Made by a program: the position numbers and the translations under genes. DNA of 64,000 nucleotides, from NCBI GenBank assembly GCA_037179335.1, contig JAKZHN010000013.1, positions 868,001 through 932,000 of the forward strand, given 5' to 3'. The stretch comes from Cyclaneusma minus (taxonomy: Eukaryota; Ascomycota; Leotiomycetes; Marthamycetales; Marthamycetaceae). Under the pieces are notes generated by a model. That model was not told the DNA's origin and did not search any database. It was given only the letters and a program-made list of their open reading frames with translations. Of this stretch, positions 55,076-64,000 are shown piece by piece (positions within the stretch are counted from its first letter, which is position 1; every line of letters begins with the position of its first letter).

Positions 55076-56586
55076 ATGGAGAATTCCACGCTGAGATGGA
55101 TGGCACAAGAAGGTCGCAGCGACTACCTCGAATGGTTCGACGAGAGATTTGTTCGAATGCGCTCCAAGCGTAAGTTCTCCCTCGCATCAAATAACAAAAT
55201 GTGTAAGTACTCCCGCTAATTCCGGAAATCACAGGTAAGCAACCCCGTCAGACCTTTGGCTTGCACATTCCTCCACACCAATACAGCCCACAGGAGGCTG
55301 GAGGACCCGGCCAGTGGTTTTTCGACAAGCTCGACAAGGCACCTTGCTTCATCCCACTCCCCAAAATCCCCAAGTACGCTGTGCCCCGCGGATATGTCAT
55401 TCCCCAGAAGCGAGCGGGTTCAGGTATCATATCCGTACCTGGAGCTGGAGGCGCAGTTGCTCATGAGCAGTATGCGTGGAGGGGATTTCGTCAGACGTCG
55501 CAGGCTCAACAACAAGGCCAGATGCAAGATACGGCCTTTGGAAACATATCGGGAGCTGGAGCTGGAGGCGCAGTTGCTCATGAGCAGCATGAGCCTCGGG
55601 GATTTCGCGAGATGTCGCAAGTCCAACAACAAGCTCTAGGCACCCCATTCGTCGCTGGAGCTGGACGCACAGTTGCTCATGAGCAGTACACGCCTCGAGG
55701 ATTTTATCGGACGCCTCAACTTGAACTTTTTCAAGGCCATCAGCAAGCCTTGATGCAAGACCCGGCTTTGGGCACCCCATTCGTCGCTGGAGCTGGAGGC
55801 ACAGTTACTCGTGAGCAGTACACGCCTCGAGGATTTTATCGGACGCCTCGAGGATTTTATCGGGCGCCTCAACTTGAACTTTCTCAAGGCCATCAGCAAG
55901 CCTTGATGCAAGACCCGGCTTTGGGCGTCCCATCCGTCCCTGGAGCTGGAGGCACAGTCGCTCACGAGCAGCATGTGCCTTGGGGCTTTCATCAGACGTC
56001 GCAATTCCAACAACGCCGTCAGCAAGCCTTGATGCACGAGACGATTTTGCGCACCCAGTTCCGCGCTGAAGCTGGAGGCGCAGTTGCTCATGAGCAGTAC
56101 ACGCCTTGGGGATTCCATCAGACGTCGCAAGTTCAACAACCGGCTCAGATGCATCCGCAGACAATGAGCACAGCCGCAGCTACTCAAGGCCGTCAGCATC
56201 AGCAATCCTTGATGCAAGAACTGTTGCGCAAGCAGAACGAACACGAATTGAAGCGCAAGCAGGAAGAACAAGAATTCTTGCGCCAGCAGCACGAACAAGA
56301 ATTGTTGCGCCAGCAGAAAGAACAAGAATTCCTGCGCAGGGAGAAAGAACAAGAATTCTTGCGCCAGCACCACGAACAAGAATTGTTGCGCAGGGAGAAG
56401 GAACAAGAAGAACGTGAATCGATGCTCAGGCAGAACGAACAAGAGTTGGTGCGCAAGCAGGAAGACCAAGAATTCTTGCGCAGGGAGAAAGAACAAGAAT
56501 TCTTGCGCCAGCACCACGAACAAGAATTGTTACGCAGGCAGAACGAACAGAAGATGCTCGAGATGCTTCGACGAACTTACAAGTAA
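55076..56586 (+). CDS. Array gene P16: repeat protein with long coiled coil, the only plus-strand member
   Basis: Exon 1 (55076-55169) encodes MENSTLRWMAQEGRSDYLEW then FDERFVRMRSK. A 65-nt phase-1 intron (55170-55234) leads to exon 2 (55235-56586); 481 aa, no internal stop. The exon plan is that of P11-P15, but the second exon differs. Six copies of a 35-45-residue repeat start GAGGAVAHEQYTPRGF (about 55440-56160), then a Gln/Glu/Arg-rich 14-residue repeat (EQEFLRQQHEQELL type, 56215-56570) is likely to form a long charged helix. There is no RRM and no NGLIDEIN motif. Family membership rests on position and exon 1 style, so it is tentative. Confidence 0.65.
55441..56160 (+). repeat. Six imperfect ~105-150 bp coding repeats in P16
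   Basis: Each copy holds GAGCTGGAGGCRCAGTTGCT followed by CATGAGCAG. Copies start near 55442, 55557, 55660, 55786, 55938 and 56062. One copy has an extra internal duplication of RGFYR. Confidence 0.8.
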
Positions 56587-57934
56587 GGCAGTTGGAATGG
56601 TGTTGGCATGACCTGCACACCCGTAGTTGGTCAGTTGTGTGGTAGGTAAATGCCTAGAGCTATTGTACTAGTTAGTGGGAATGGCTTCACCTTGGGGGAG
56701 AGCTCTTCTCTACTCGGAAGAATGATAACTCTTTGACTGCGTACCGGCGTTCTTTTTGACGCGCTACCGCTTTGGTTCGTTCATGTGATCCTGCGGAACC
56801 GATAAATGCCAAGGTTCGCTCTACTTTTGGGGTATCAGCTTTCTAATTCATGGAATTCTGTCTTTTCTCACCCATCTCTGCTTCTTGGAACTTGGCGATG
56901 TTTTCATGAAATTCTGCAACAGTAATCGAGTGATGAGTAGGGACGTAAAGGATAAACCGGGGATACCTAGCTGACGATGAGCTTATATGACCCAAGAGAG
57001 GCCAAACTATCAGTCATCAAGGAGCTTTGTCTCGAGCATATAAAGAAGTGAAGGGGATTAGTTTTGCATAGATTGTAGCTAACATCGATCTTCCCAAACA
57101 GGTTTGAAGCAGGTACCCCTGATCATTTCATTGATAAAAGCCAAGATAGCAAAGCTTTTAGAAAGGTTTCGAAATACATCCTGCGAAAAACGTACAAGGA
57201 AATGAAAAAGCATAGGCCAACAATCATCCCTCAGACCGGCCTCTTTTCTCCATCACTGTTCCCCGAAGGTGGAACCCTTGATATCTCTATCGCTGTCAGC
57301 CACGTTGAGCAAAGAGCACAGAATTCCACCTTCTGCGGATACATGGAGACAGTAACGAGGCTGGAACGCGCCCATGGAAGGGGCGGGCAGAAGATGGTAC
57401 GAGAATGAAACCAAAAATTGAGGGATGGCAGGGACAAAGATGGTCCGAAGGCGATGACCAAGAAACTCAGAGTGATGAAGCAGCTCATGATTCAGTCGGA
57501 CTAGAGTTCTAGGACTCCAGAGCCATGCAAATATGAGCAAACAAACACCAACTGAGAGCAAGTTCCACCACCTTCCAAACACTTGGAGCCAACATCCATC
57601 TCATGAGAAACCTGTAGTCCAGATCCCCCGAAGCGAAACGAAGCTGTTCTCCGCAAGCACAAGGCAGCACGCAACCCAGATTACTCGTCGTCCAACTCAT
57701 ACACCGAACTCTGAACAGCCAGAAGGCTCATAGCTGGACTGTTCTTCGCTGAAGTCGTGGTCCTCGGTGAGTGAGAAGCTCCACCGCTTTCCAAGCATCT
57801 GAAACCAATCCTCATGTCGCAAGGAACACGCATCCAAGATTCCCAAAACCAACACAAAGCCGATCCTCTTTGCATATCCCAAGTGGCACCCAGCTCGAGC
57901 TTATTAGTGCATGTAGGCAGGCTCAGACCCGAGT
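56587..57934. other. Intergenic region between P16 and the Cys-rich gene
   Basis: No supported gene. Holds a third, weaker copy of the dispersed repeat (57360-57600). Confidence 0.4.
57360..57600. repeat. Dispersed array-associated repeat, copy 3 (partial)
   Basis: GGACTAGAGTTCTAGGACTC and CCAGAGCCATGCAAATATGAG (57518-57538) resemble the end of copies 1 and 2; the purine-rich part is weaker. Confidence 0.4.
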
Positions 57935-58934
57935 TTAGGTCACCATAGACCGCACAACCGGGGTCCCGGGCATCGAGCTCGTCGGCGTATAAATCGACAG
58001 ATCATCCGACGACACACTGCCAGCTTCACTGTTGACAGAAGTAGCAGGAAGGCGCTGTTGATCTTGTTCACCCTGTTGAGCTTGCTCTTGTTGCTGAGGT
58101 TGCCCATACCTTACCTATAAGATGTTAGAAAACAGGTTCTCGAAAAGTTGGAACAAGGGGTGGAAATTGGGATAAGGGGTGACATACAGTCTGTTCCCTA
58201 TATCTTGGAAGAAACTGTCCCCAAAAGTCTCGTGTGGTTTGACAAGTGTTTCCCATAGGGTAGGAATAATATCCTTCAATCTGAACCTGAGATCGAGACG
58301 GCCGGGGAACTGTGTCAACTGGTTTGTTCTCACCAGGACGACCGCACTGTGCGCAGTCTGTTTCGGAGAACCAAGTTGCCAGAAGTAGTGAATTAACACT
58401 CAAGCCTTGAGCGACGAGGTCTTCGGCATCGTAGAGAAGGTCATATTCAGTGAAGTCCCAGTCAAGAGAGAGAACGAGCGACTGGAGGAATTTCCCTGGC
58501 CGTTCCTTCCTTGGCATCGCTCTTCTACGGCTGCCGCAGAAGGTGCATCGGGGGAAACCATACTGGGTGTTTTTCGAGCAAAATCGCTCCATCGCCGCGT
58601 GTAACTCCTTTGGAAGCAAATGCTCCCATACCCATTGCTTCATTCCCGCGTACGCCTCCATGCGGCGGCATCGGGCCTGGTGGTCGCTGACGAGAGCTCC
58701 TCTGCATCCAGGCTTGAATTGATCTTCGGCGTACAGCCATTCCCCGAGTGGCGAGATGAACTCTTCTGGGTAATCCATCCATCTCCCGCAGGATGCCCTC
58801 AACTCCTCTACCGAATTGGCTGGTTCCAAAAGAACCCTATGAACAGTACGCCAAATCAACCGATCGACGAGAAGACTCATGTGAGGGACCCAGTACCGAA
58901 GCCTAGCCACCGACCGATCGTAAGGTGAGTCCAT
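57935..58934 (-). CDS. Hypothetical protein with two CxxC pairs and a Gln-rich tail
   Basis: Two exons on the minus strand, 58934-58188 and 58114-57935, with a 73-nt intron (58115-58187, branch TTCTAAC); 308 aa. The body is rich in Trp, Arg and Leu. It holds CTFCGSRRRA in the middle and CAQCGRPGE later, which together could bind one zinc ion. Exon 2 begins VRYGQPQQQEQAQQGEQDQQ and ends TPVVRSMVT. Without the intron the frame would stop at 58125, so exon 2 is supported by its composition and the good splice signals. No known family recognised. It is not clearly part of the array. Confidence 0.65.
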
Positions 58935-59753
58935 CTCGGTGGGAGAAGCCGTCGAGGCTCGGGGTAGGAGCCCTAGGAGGAGTGGGATGCTTGTACAGAA
59001 CCTAAGGCATAACAGTTCAAGACGGCCGGTGATAGCGGTCCCGGTCGGTATAGCAGGTCGCTAATGCACTCGCAGGGACGAGGTGACGAGGGTCCGCGGC
59101 GGATGCACAATTGCACACGCGGAGAGCAGAGAGGCTGGGGGACAGAGCGGCCTTTTAAAGCAATTAAGCAAACTCGCAACCGACTTCCTCCTCATGACCT
59201 TGGTACACCACATCTGGGTCGCAGCGGGCAGCATGACTAGACTTTGCTGCGCCTCTCATGATTCCCAAGAGAGCATGAATTTGGTACGCTGATAAGGAAA
59301 TGCGCCCGAAATACAAAGCTGGGTACGGTTTGCGGTCTCCGTCCCTGGGTCTGAAGCAATTGGAAATACAACAAGTAACCGACCACTTTCCAAATGACTG
59401 AGATCGAGGAGAATATTACAAGTGATTGTAAATGTCCCAAATAACCGAAAATATCTCAAGTAATTCGGAATGTTCCAAGTGATTCGGAGTATCTCAAGTC
59501 ATTCGGAGTGTTCCAAAGGATTCAGAATATAACGAGTAATTTGAAATATTACGACGATGGCCTCAGGCGTAAGGAAGAGACGTGAAGCACAACATAGACA
59601 TGGAAAGATAGACAACCAACTTGACCTTGAAGACCGTGGACTCCTGAACCGTGGTTTGCATACATGTATCATGCGCATCTAGACCCCTGCGTTTGTTTTC
59701 AGCTTCTTCACTTTCGCTAAAGCGCCGAGTGCCAGTTGAATCATACCTGAGGA
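58935..59753. other. Intergenic region, no gene seen
   Basis: Includes a run of short degenerate TCCAAGTRATTCGGARTAT-type repeats near 59435-59540. No gene. Confidence 0.4.
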
Positions 59754-60119
59754 GTGAGGATAAACATTCAGCTGTGTCCTGCTTGTTGGAGAACTGTGGT
59801 CAAGAAAAGCGAGGTTGAAAATTCCCGCATCGGGCTCCACGAAAGGTTGAGCCTCAAGCGATGGTTTTGCCTAGAGACGCTAGGCCCAGAATGCATAATG
59901 GTATGGACTCGTATTCCCATGGCGCAATACGAGACGGAAAAATTGATGGAGATCCCCCGCATTTCCTTCCCCGCAAACAACCACCGTTCCCAAGACTTGA
60001 CTACATGCACTTCAACTCCGTCCCTGGTACTCCGTCTTCGTGGAGGGATTCTCTATGCGCGCCAATCGCAAGGAGAATTCGATCTAGATTTTAGCCGCCC
60101 GAACATGCTTGGACGATGA
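59754..60119 (+). CDS. ORF with a ubiquitin-like C-terminal peptide
   Basis: A 121-codon ORF carrying STPSLVLRLRGG at 60012-60047. Ubiquitin ends STLHLVLRLRGG, so 10 of 12 residues agree. Further upstream the same frame shows weaker likeness in order: WFCLETLGPECIMV against the IFVKTLTGKTITL strand pair, and EIPRISFPA near the position of RLIFAG. After the GG it continues for 23 residues. It could be a diverged ubiquitin-like protein, a relic of a ubiquitin gene, or a fusion. The nominal start has no special support. Confidence 0.35.
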   Translation: MRINIQLCPACWRTVVKKSEVENSRIGLHERLSLKRWFCLETLGPECIMVWTRIPMAQYETEKLMEIPRISFPANNHRSQDLTTCTSTPSLVLRLRGGILYARQSQGEFDLDFSRPNMLGR

Positions 60120-60522
60120 AGTTTCCTGATGGAATATTCCCAATCGTCGGGTGTACCTACATACCCTGCTGCTGAGGCCTGTTCGAGACGTACAGGGATC
60201 GATTACTCGCCCGTCATTCGGTGTAGCCGCGTAGAGGGTTGGTCAATGGCACATATTCTTGAAAGGTGTCTGTCGATTCCCCAGATGCAGATGCCGAGCG
60301 TGTTCCGCGGACCTGGGACCAATCGGCCTACTCCAGGGGCATATGCAGGATTGCCATGATCCATCGACAGGGTTGGCTTTGTGGCGACGACCTTCACGGG
60401 AATATATAAGTACTTCCGTACACAGGTTTGTTGTTTTCCAGTTCTCTCAAGCGGTCCTGGCTTGTTGTGGTCATTCCTCTTTTCCTCTGTCAATCTTTGA
60501 CTATCAGCCGTGTTTGAAAGCC
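60120..60522. other. Upstream region of the GH93-like gene
   Basis: Open in the same frame as the next gene for about 88 codons, but without a signal-peptide-like start. Treated as 5' region. Confidence 0.4.
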
Positions 60523-61671
60523 ATGTATCTCAAGTTTCTTGCCTTTCTGCTTCTGCCAGCAGCGGTCTTCTCACTTCCTTCGCCACCAAAGCCCCTCCGG
60601 TTAAGACAAAGCAATGAAACCTTCCTTGACCACACAATCTTCTCTCCTCCAGCAACCTACAACAGCCCAAGAGTACTCTACACCCGCACCGTCGAGATCG
60701 ACAATGGCACCCTCCTAGCAACATGGGAAAACTACAGTCCCGAGCCCCCTCTGGTCTACTTTCCCATCTACCAATCCACCGACCAAGGTTCCACCTGGAC
60801 GCAAATCTCCAATGTCACCGACCAAGTCAATAACTGGGGCCTGCGCTACCAACCCTTTCTCTACCAAACCACAACCTCCTTTGGTTCCTACCCAGCCGGC
60901 ACCATTCTCTGCGCCGGCAACTCCATCCCCACAAACCTCAGCAACACGCAAATCGACCTCTACGCATCAACCGACAAAGGCTACACCTGGACCTTCGTAT
61001 CCCACATCGCAGCAGGAGGCGAAGCCGAGCCCGACAACGGCCTCACGCCAGTCTGGGAGCCTTTCCTCATGGCTTATAACAATTCCCTCGTAGTCTACTA
61101 TTCCGACCAGCGGGATGCCTCACACGGCCAAAAACTCGTGCATCAAACATCCTCAGACCTGCTAAGTTGGACTGATCCCGTGGACGACGTAGCATATGCA
61201 AACTACACCGCGCGTCCCGGAATGACCACAGTCACACAGCTACCAAACGGTCAATACATGATGACCTACGAATACGGCGGCGGTCCAGGCTTCTCATCAT
61301 ATTCATTTCCCGTATATTACCGCATCGCTTCAAATCCGCTGGATTTCAATGAGAGTGAAGGGTATCCGGTGATTGGCGATGGGGTGCAGCCGACTAGCTC
61401 GCCGTATGTGACGTGGAGTTCTGTGGGTGGGAAGAATGGGACGATTTTGGTGAGTTCGGGAAGCGAGGCGCAGTTGTTTTGGAATCAGGAATTGGGAGCC
61501 GTGGATGGGTGGCATGCGGCGAATACTTCAGTTGCTGTGGCGTATTCGAGGCATTTGAGGGTTTTGGGGGAGGATGAGGATCTTTTGTTGGTTATGGGTG
61601 CGGGGGCGTTGCCGCCGAGTAACAATACTGTTACCGTGAGTGTGTTGGATATCGAGGCGACGGTTGCCTGA
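60523..61671 (+). CDS. Secreted GH93-like (sialidase-fold, BNR/Asp-box) glycosidase
   Basis: Single exon, 382 aa from ATG 60523, which gives a clear signal peptide (MYLKFLAFLLLPAAVFS). An earlier ATG in frame at 60259 would bury it. Two Asp-box motifs are seen, STDQGSTW (85-92) and STDKGYTW (149-156), marking beta-propeller blades. NGTLLATWENY, WEPFLMAYNN, PGMTTVTQLPNGQYMMTYE and GVQPTSSPYVTWS fit fungal GH93 proteins, known as exo-acting alpha-1,5-L-arabinanases. Several N-glycosylation sequons agree with secretion. The substrate is inferred from the family only. Confidence 0.8.
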   Translation: MYLKFLAFLLLPAAVFSLPSPPKPLRLRQSNETFLDHTIFSPPATYNSPRVLYTRTVEIDNGTLLATWENYSPEPPLVYFPIYQSTDQGSTWTQISNVTDQVNNWGLRYQPFLYQTTTSFGSYPAGTILCAGNSIPTNLSNTQIDLYASTDKGYTWTFVSHIAAGGEAEPDNGLTPVWEPFLMAYNNSLVVYYSDQRDASHGQKLVHQTSSDLLSWTDPVDDVAYANYTARPGMTTVTQLPNGQYMMTYEYGGGPGFSSYSFPVYYRIASNPLDFNESEGYPVIGDGVQPTSSPYVTWSSVGGKNGTILVSSGSEAQLFWNQELGAVDGWHAANTSVAVAYSRHLRVLGEDEDLLLVMGAGALPPSNNTVTVSVLDIEATVA

Positions 61672-62273
61672 TGGATTTGGGAGGATAGCTTGGGGATGAG
61701 AATCATGAATTTGGCTACCACAGCTTCAAGCTTTCGGTGCAACTGGGCGCTGGGTGAAGTCGGTGCCTGTAGCGGGGGTGTGTGAATGCTGCCTGAGAGA
61801 CGGTCGAGCAACCATTCTTGCCAATTTCTGGTAATACCAGTCCTCATGTTTCCGTTGAGCGACGGACACCTGTCAAGTGTCAAGTGCGTTAGTCTATGGC
61901 CGCCGTCCATGCATGTCCCCCAATCCATTCAGTGGTACTCCTCGCTACCATCAGTTCAACCCACAGGAACGACTCTTCCCCGCCACAAAGTTGCGGCACA
62001 ACCCAAAAGCCCTTTCAGTTGCGAGCATGAAACTAAGGAATATTTCTAGGCAGAAAGCAAGTGGCAGACAATTGAAACCACTAGTCTCACTACGTGCATT
62101 TCCTGGAATCAAAATCACATAAGAAGGAGCTCCTTTACTATCTTCCTTCACTTCTCTACTTCCCGCATTCTCCTTACTTCCAGTCTCAAAAGAACATCGT
62201 AAGTCTTCCAAATAAATCTCCATCATCCTAATAATCATGAGCTAACACAAGAACAGTTTCGAAATCCATCAAG
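61672..62273. other. Intergenic region, no gene seen
   Basis: 3' flank of the GH93-like gene and promoter of the next. No supported gene. Confidence 0.4.
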
Positions 62274-63044
62274 ATGGCGCCCCATCCAATCTCCAAAGTC
62301 CGTCGTAGCATGCTTCCATCTTCCTCCGACGTCAAGACTTCCAAGACGTACGTGAAGGATATCGCAAGGAGCCACTACGCTAGATACCAGAAGATTTTCA
62401 ACAAAGCAGCTGCTGCCATTCCCAGAAAGCAAAAAGCCCGTCCCCTCGACATCTTGTCAGCCGACTTCCCTCCAAAGTCGCCTGTGCCCACCACTCTCTC
62501 CCAGTCCCGCCTCGACGACAACCATGGCTTCCCCGACCAAAATGCCTATTTTCGCTCCATCCTCCAGCCCCCACCGCGCGCTCAAATCTCAGCCAATCCC
62601 ATGACCCCTGCACCCAGCGTCAGCTGCCTCACCCTCGCCAGCATTTTCCCCGCTTTCCTCATCACCTGGTTCATCCTCGTATCCATCAGCACTGTCATCA
62701 AATACGTGTCTCGCAGTCGCGCCGCTGCTCGTGAAGTTCTACCGGTCGTCGAGGACGAGAAGGAAAATGGTGGATTTCCGGCTTATTATGATGAGAAGAC
62801 TGCCGAGTATTGCTGCCGTGATTGCGTTGTGGGTGTTGCTGACTCTTGCGATGAGGATCACGAGAAGACTAGACAGGCCTTGATCAGAAGTGCTTTGGCT
62901 CATCGGGCTTATGATGAGAAGACTGCCGAGTATTGCTGCCGTGATTGCGTCGTGGGTGTTGCTGATTCTTGCGATGAGGATCACGAGAAGACTAGACAGG
63001 CCTTGATCAGAATTCAGAAGTGCTTTGACTCAGCGGGCGTCTAG
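62274..63044 (+). CDS. Hypothetical single-pass membrane protein with duplicated Cys motif
   Basis: Single exon, 256 aa. The N-terminus is basic and Ser/Pro-rich. A hydrophobic segment (about 118-144, CLTLASIFPAFLITWFILVS) is followed by basic residues. The C-terminal part holds two nearly identical 34-residue copies (172-205 and 213-246) with YCCRDCVVGVADSCDED and EKTRQALIR. The four clustered Cys per copy suggest metal binding or disulphides. CCRDC recalls the CLCRDC of P8, but this may be chance. No known family recognised. Confidence 0.65.
   Translation: MAPHPISKVRRSMLPSSSDVKTSKTYVKDIARSHYARYQKIFNKAAAAIPRKQKARPLDILSADFPPKSPVPTTLSQSRLDDNHGFPDQNAYFRSILQPPPRAQISANPMTPAPSVSCLTLASIFPAFLITWFILVSISTVIKYVSRSRAAAREVLPVVEDEKENGGFPAYYDEKTAEYCCRDCVVGVADSCDEDHEKTRQALIRSALAHRAYDEKTAEYCCRDCVVGVADSCDEDHEKTRQALIRIQKCFDSAGV
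62788..63010 (+). repeat. Recent 122-bp tandem duplication inside a CDS
   Basis: Copies at 62788-62888 and 62910-63010 differ at only a few bases; the linker AGAAGTGCTTTGRCTCAKCGG also recurs after the second copy. The reading frame is kept. Confidence 0.85.
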
Positions 63045-63643
63045 TTCGGCGCCGCACTGTTTTGTCAATTTGGGGTGATCGGTGATCGAGCGCCGCACGT
63101 CTGCTTTTAAAAATCTTTTGGCGAATTTTGCGAGTTTTGCGGAGGAAGGTTTGGTGGGAATGTAGATAGTGCTGAGAAAATGTCAGCCAAAATATAAAAT
63201 CATGAAGTCCAAAGTGATTGAGGCTGGCTTGGACTACCTAATTGAACAAGAGCACATAATAACAGTGACCGTGATATCACTAATCGTTCCTTTGTAAATC
63301 ACTCAAATTGACTGCTTGTAAAATCTCGCTTGTTGGTGAATGTCTGGAAGTATCTTCGGGAGGATGATTCGATGAAATGCTTGCGTCCGAACGGACCAAG
63401 ACACCGCCAAATCCAAAAAACTTTAGTTGACGTCTCACCCAAGCGGACTTTAAACGGATTTCCCAGTTTGCTGTTTCTCGGATTACCTAACATAACAACG
63501 AGAAACCCCGCTGCAAAAGTCTAGACTTCGAGTCGGCTACTGCGAACGAGAACCATCTCCGACTTTCCTGCTGTACCTCTCCCAAGCTCCCACAACAACG
63601 CTCACAACGCTCACAACACTCACAACCCTCTTCAGCTCAAATC
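63045..63643. other. Intergenic region, no gene seen
   Basis: A CTCACAACG-type triplicate lies just before the next ATG. No supported gene. Confidence 0.4.
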
Positions 63644-64000
63644 ATGGCAGACTCAACGGTATGCTTCCGTACTTGACTTCCTGCTGTCATATGGACATCA
63701 CAACCAACCCGCAACAGTCCAACCAGTCGGAGGACATCGACGCCATGCTCGCAGCCATCATCCAAGAGAACGAAAACGAAACACGAGGCGAACCTGTAAC
63801 GGAGAGGCAGAAGAAAGCTGCCCGTGCCAATGACTTCTGGGCCGGGCTCGACTCCAACATGTACAGCAAGTACCCCTACATGTACAGCAAGCCAAGCTCC
63901 CAACCTGCAAACTCCCCTCCCTCGCCAACAACCTCACGTCCAAACCCGGCATCAAAATCCCCAAAGCCGCGGAATCCGATCAAGCAGCAGGTGAAGAAGA
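63644..64000 (+). CDS. Start of a hypothetical gene (3' end outside the window)
   Basis: Exon 1 (63644-63658) encodes MADST; a 59-nt intron (63659-63717) leads to exon 2 from 63718, still open at the window end. The visible protein reads SNQSEDIDAMLAAIIQEN, then ARANDFWAGLDSNMYSKYP and a Ser/Pro-rich stretch. Too little is seen to name a family. Confidence 0.6.

Noticed and set aside
55441..56160. CRISPR-like regularly spaced repeats
   Set aside because: They are in-frame protein repeats in a spliced eukaryotic gene.
55636..56523. 295-codon minus-strand ORF rich in Leu/Phe
   Set aside because: Antisense reading of the CAG/GAA-rich P16 repeats.
60259..60522. Earlier in-frame ATG for the GH93-like gene
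   Set aside because: It would put 88 residues ahead of a clear signal peptide.

Overview
The window is nuclear DNA of a filamentous ascomycete, most likely a Dothideomycete. The reasons are short GT-AG introns (about 50-110 nt, often with CTAAC/CTGAC branch sites), a fungal nitrate reductase, a mitochondrial-type RRM protein, an NMD factor UPF2, a GH93-like secreted enzyme, and many C-to-T-type nonsense changes in duplicated genes that look like repeat-induced point mutation (RIP). It holds a 335-base assembly gap.

Layout. 0-4 kb: the 3' part of a bHLH regulator gene and a mitochondrial RRM protein whose start codon is split by an intron. 4.7-5.4 kb: homopolymer-flanked gap. 6-8.5 kb: a non-coding stretch with about four degenerate repeats, each with an E-box plus TATA promoter-like module. 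8.7-12.7 kb: decayed coding sequence and an LTR-like relic. 13-26 kb: the conserved core, with a Ca2+/H+ exchanger-like protein (-), UPF2 (-) and nitrate reductase (+), the last preceded by a palindromic NIT4/NirA-type site.

27.5-56.6 kb is the striking part: a tandem array of about sixteen related loci (labelled P1-P16 here), nearly all on the minus strand. The usual plan is a short basic/aromatic first exon, one phase-1 intron, and a large second exon. P2 and P4-P8 carry a motif around ITNSNGLIDEIN or a variant. P7, P8, P9, P11 and P14 carry RRM-like folds (two in P7, P8, P11 and P14). Much of the rest is Q/P/Y/G-rich low-complexity sequence. P1, P6, P7 and P16 read as intact. P8, P11, P12 and P14 have one or two in-frame stops. 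P5 has a 1-nt frameshift. P2, P3, P9, P10, P13 and P15 are wrecks. A small TIR element sits in the array. Promoter-like blocks, intergenic repeats and flanking direct repeats show that whole gene-plus-flank units were duplicated.

57-64 kb: a Cys-rich hypothetical protein (-), an ORF ending in a ubiquitin-like LVLRLRGG peptide, a secreted GH93-like enzyme (+), a membrane-anchored protein with a recent 122-bp internal duplication (+), and the start of another gene (+).

Nothing in the sequence shows that the array genes act with the conserved genes. They look like a lineage-specific family undergoing birth, rearrangement and RIP-like decay.
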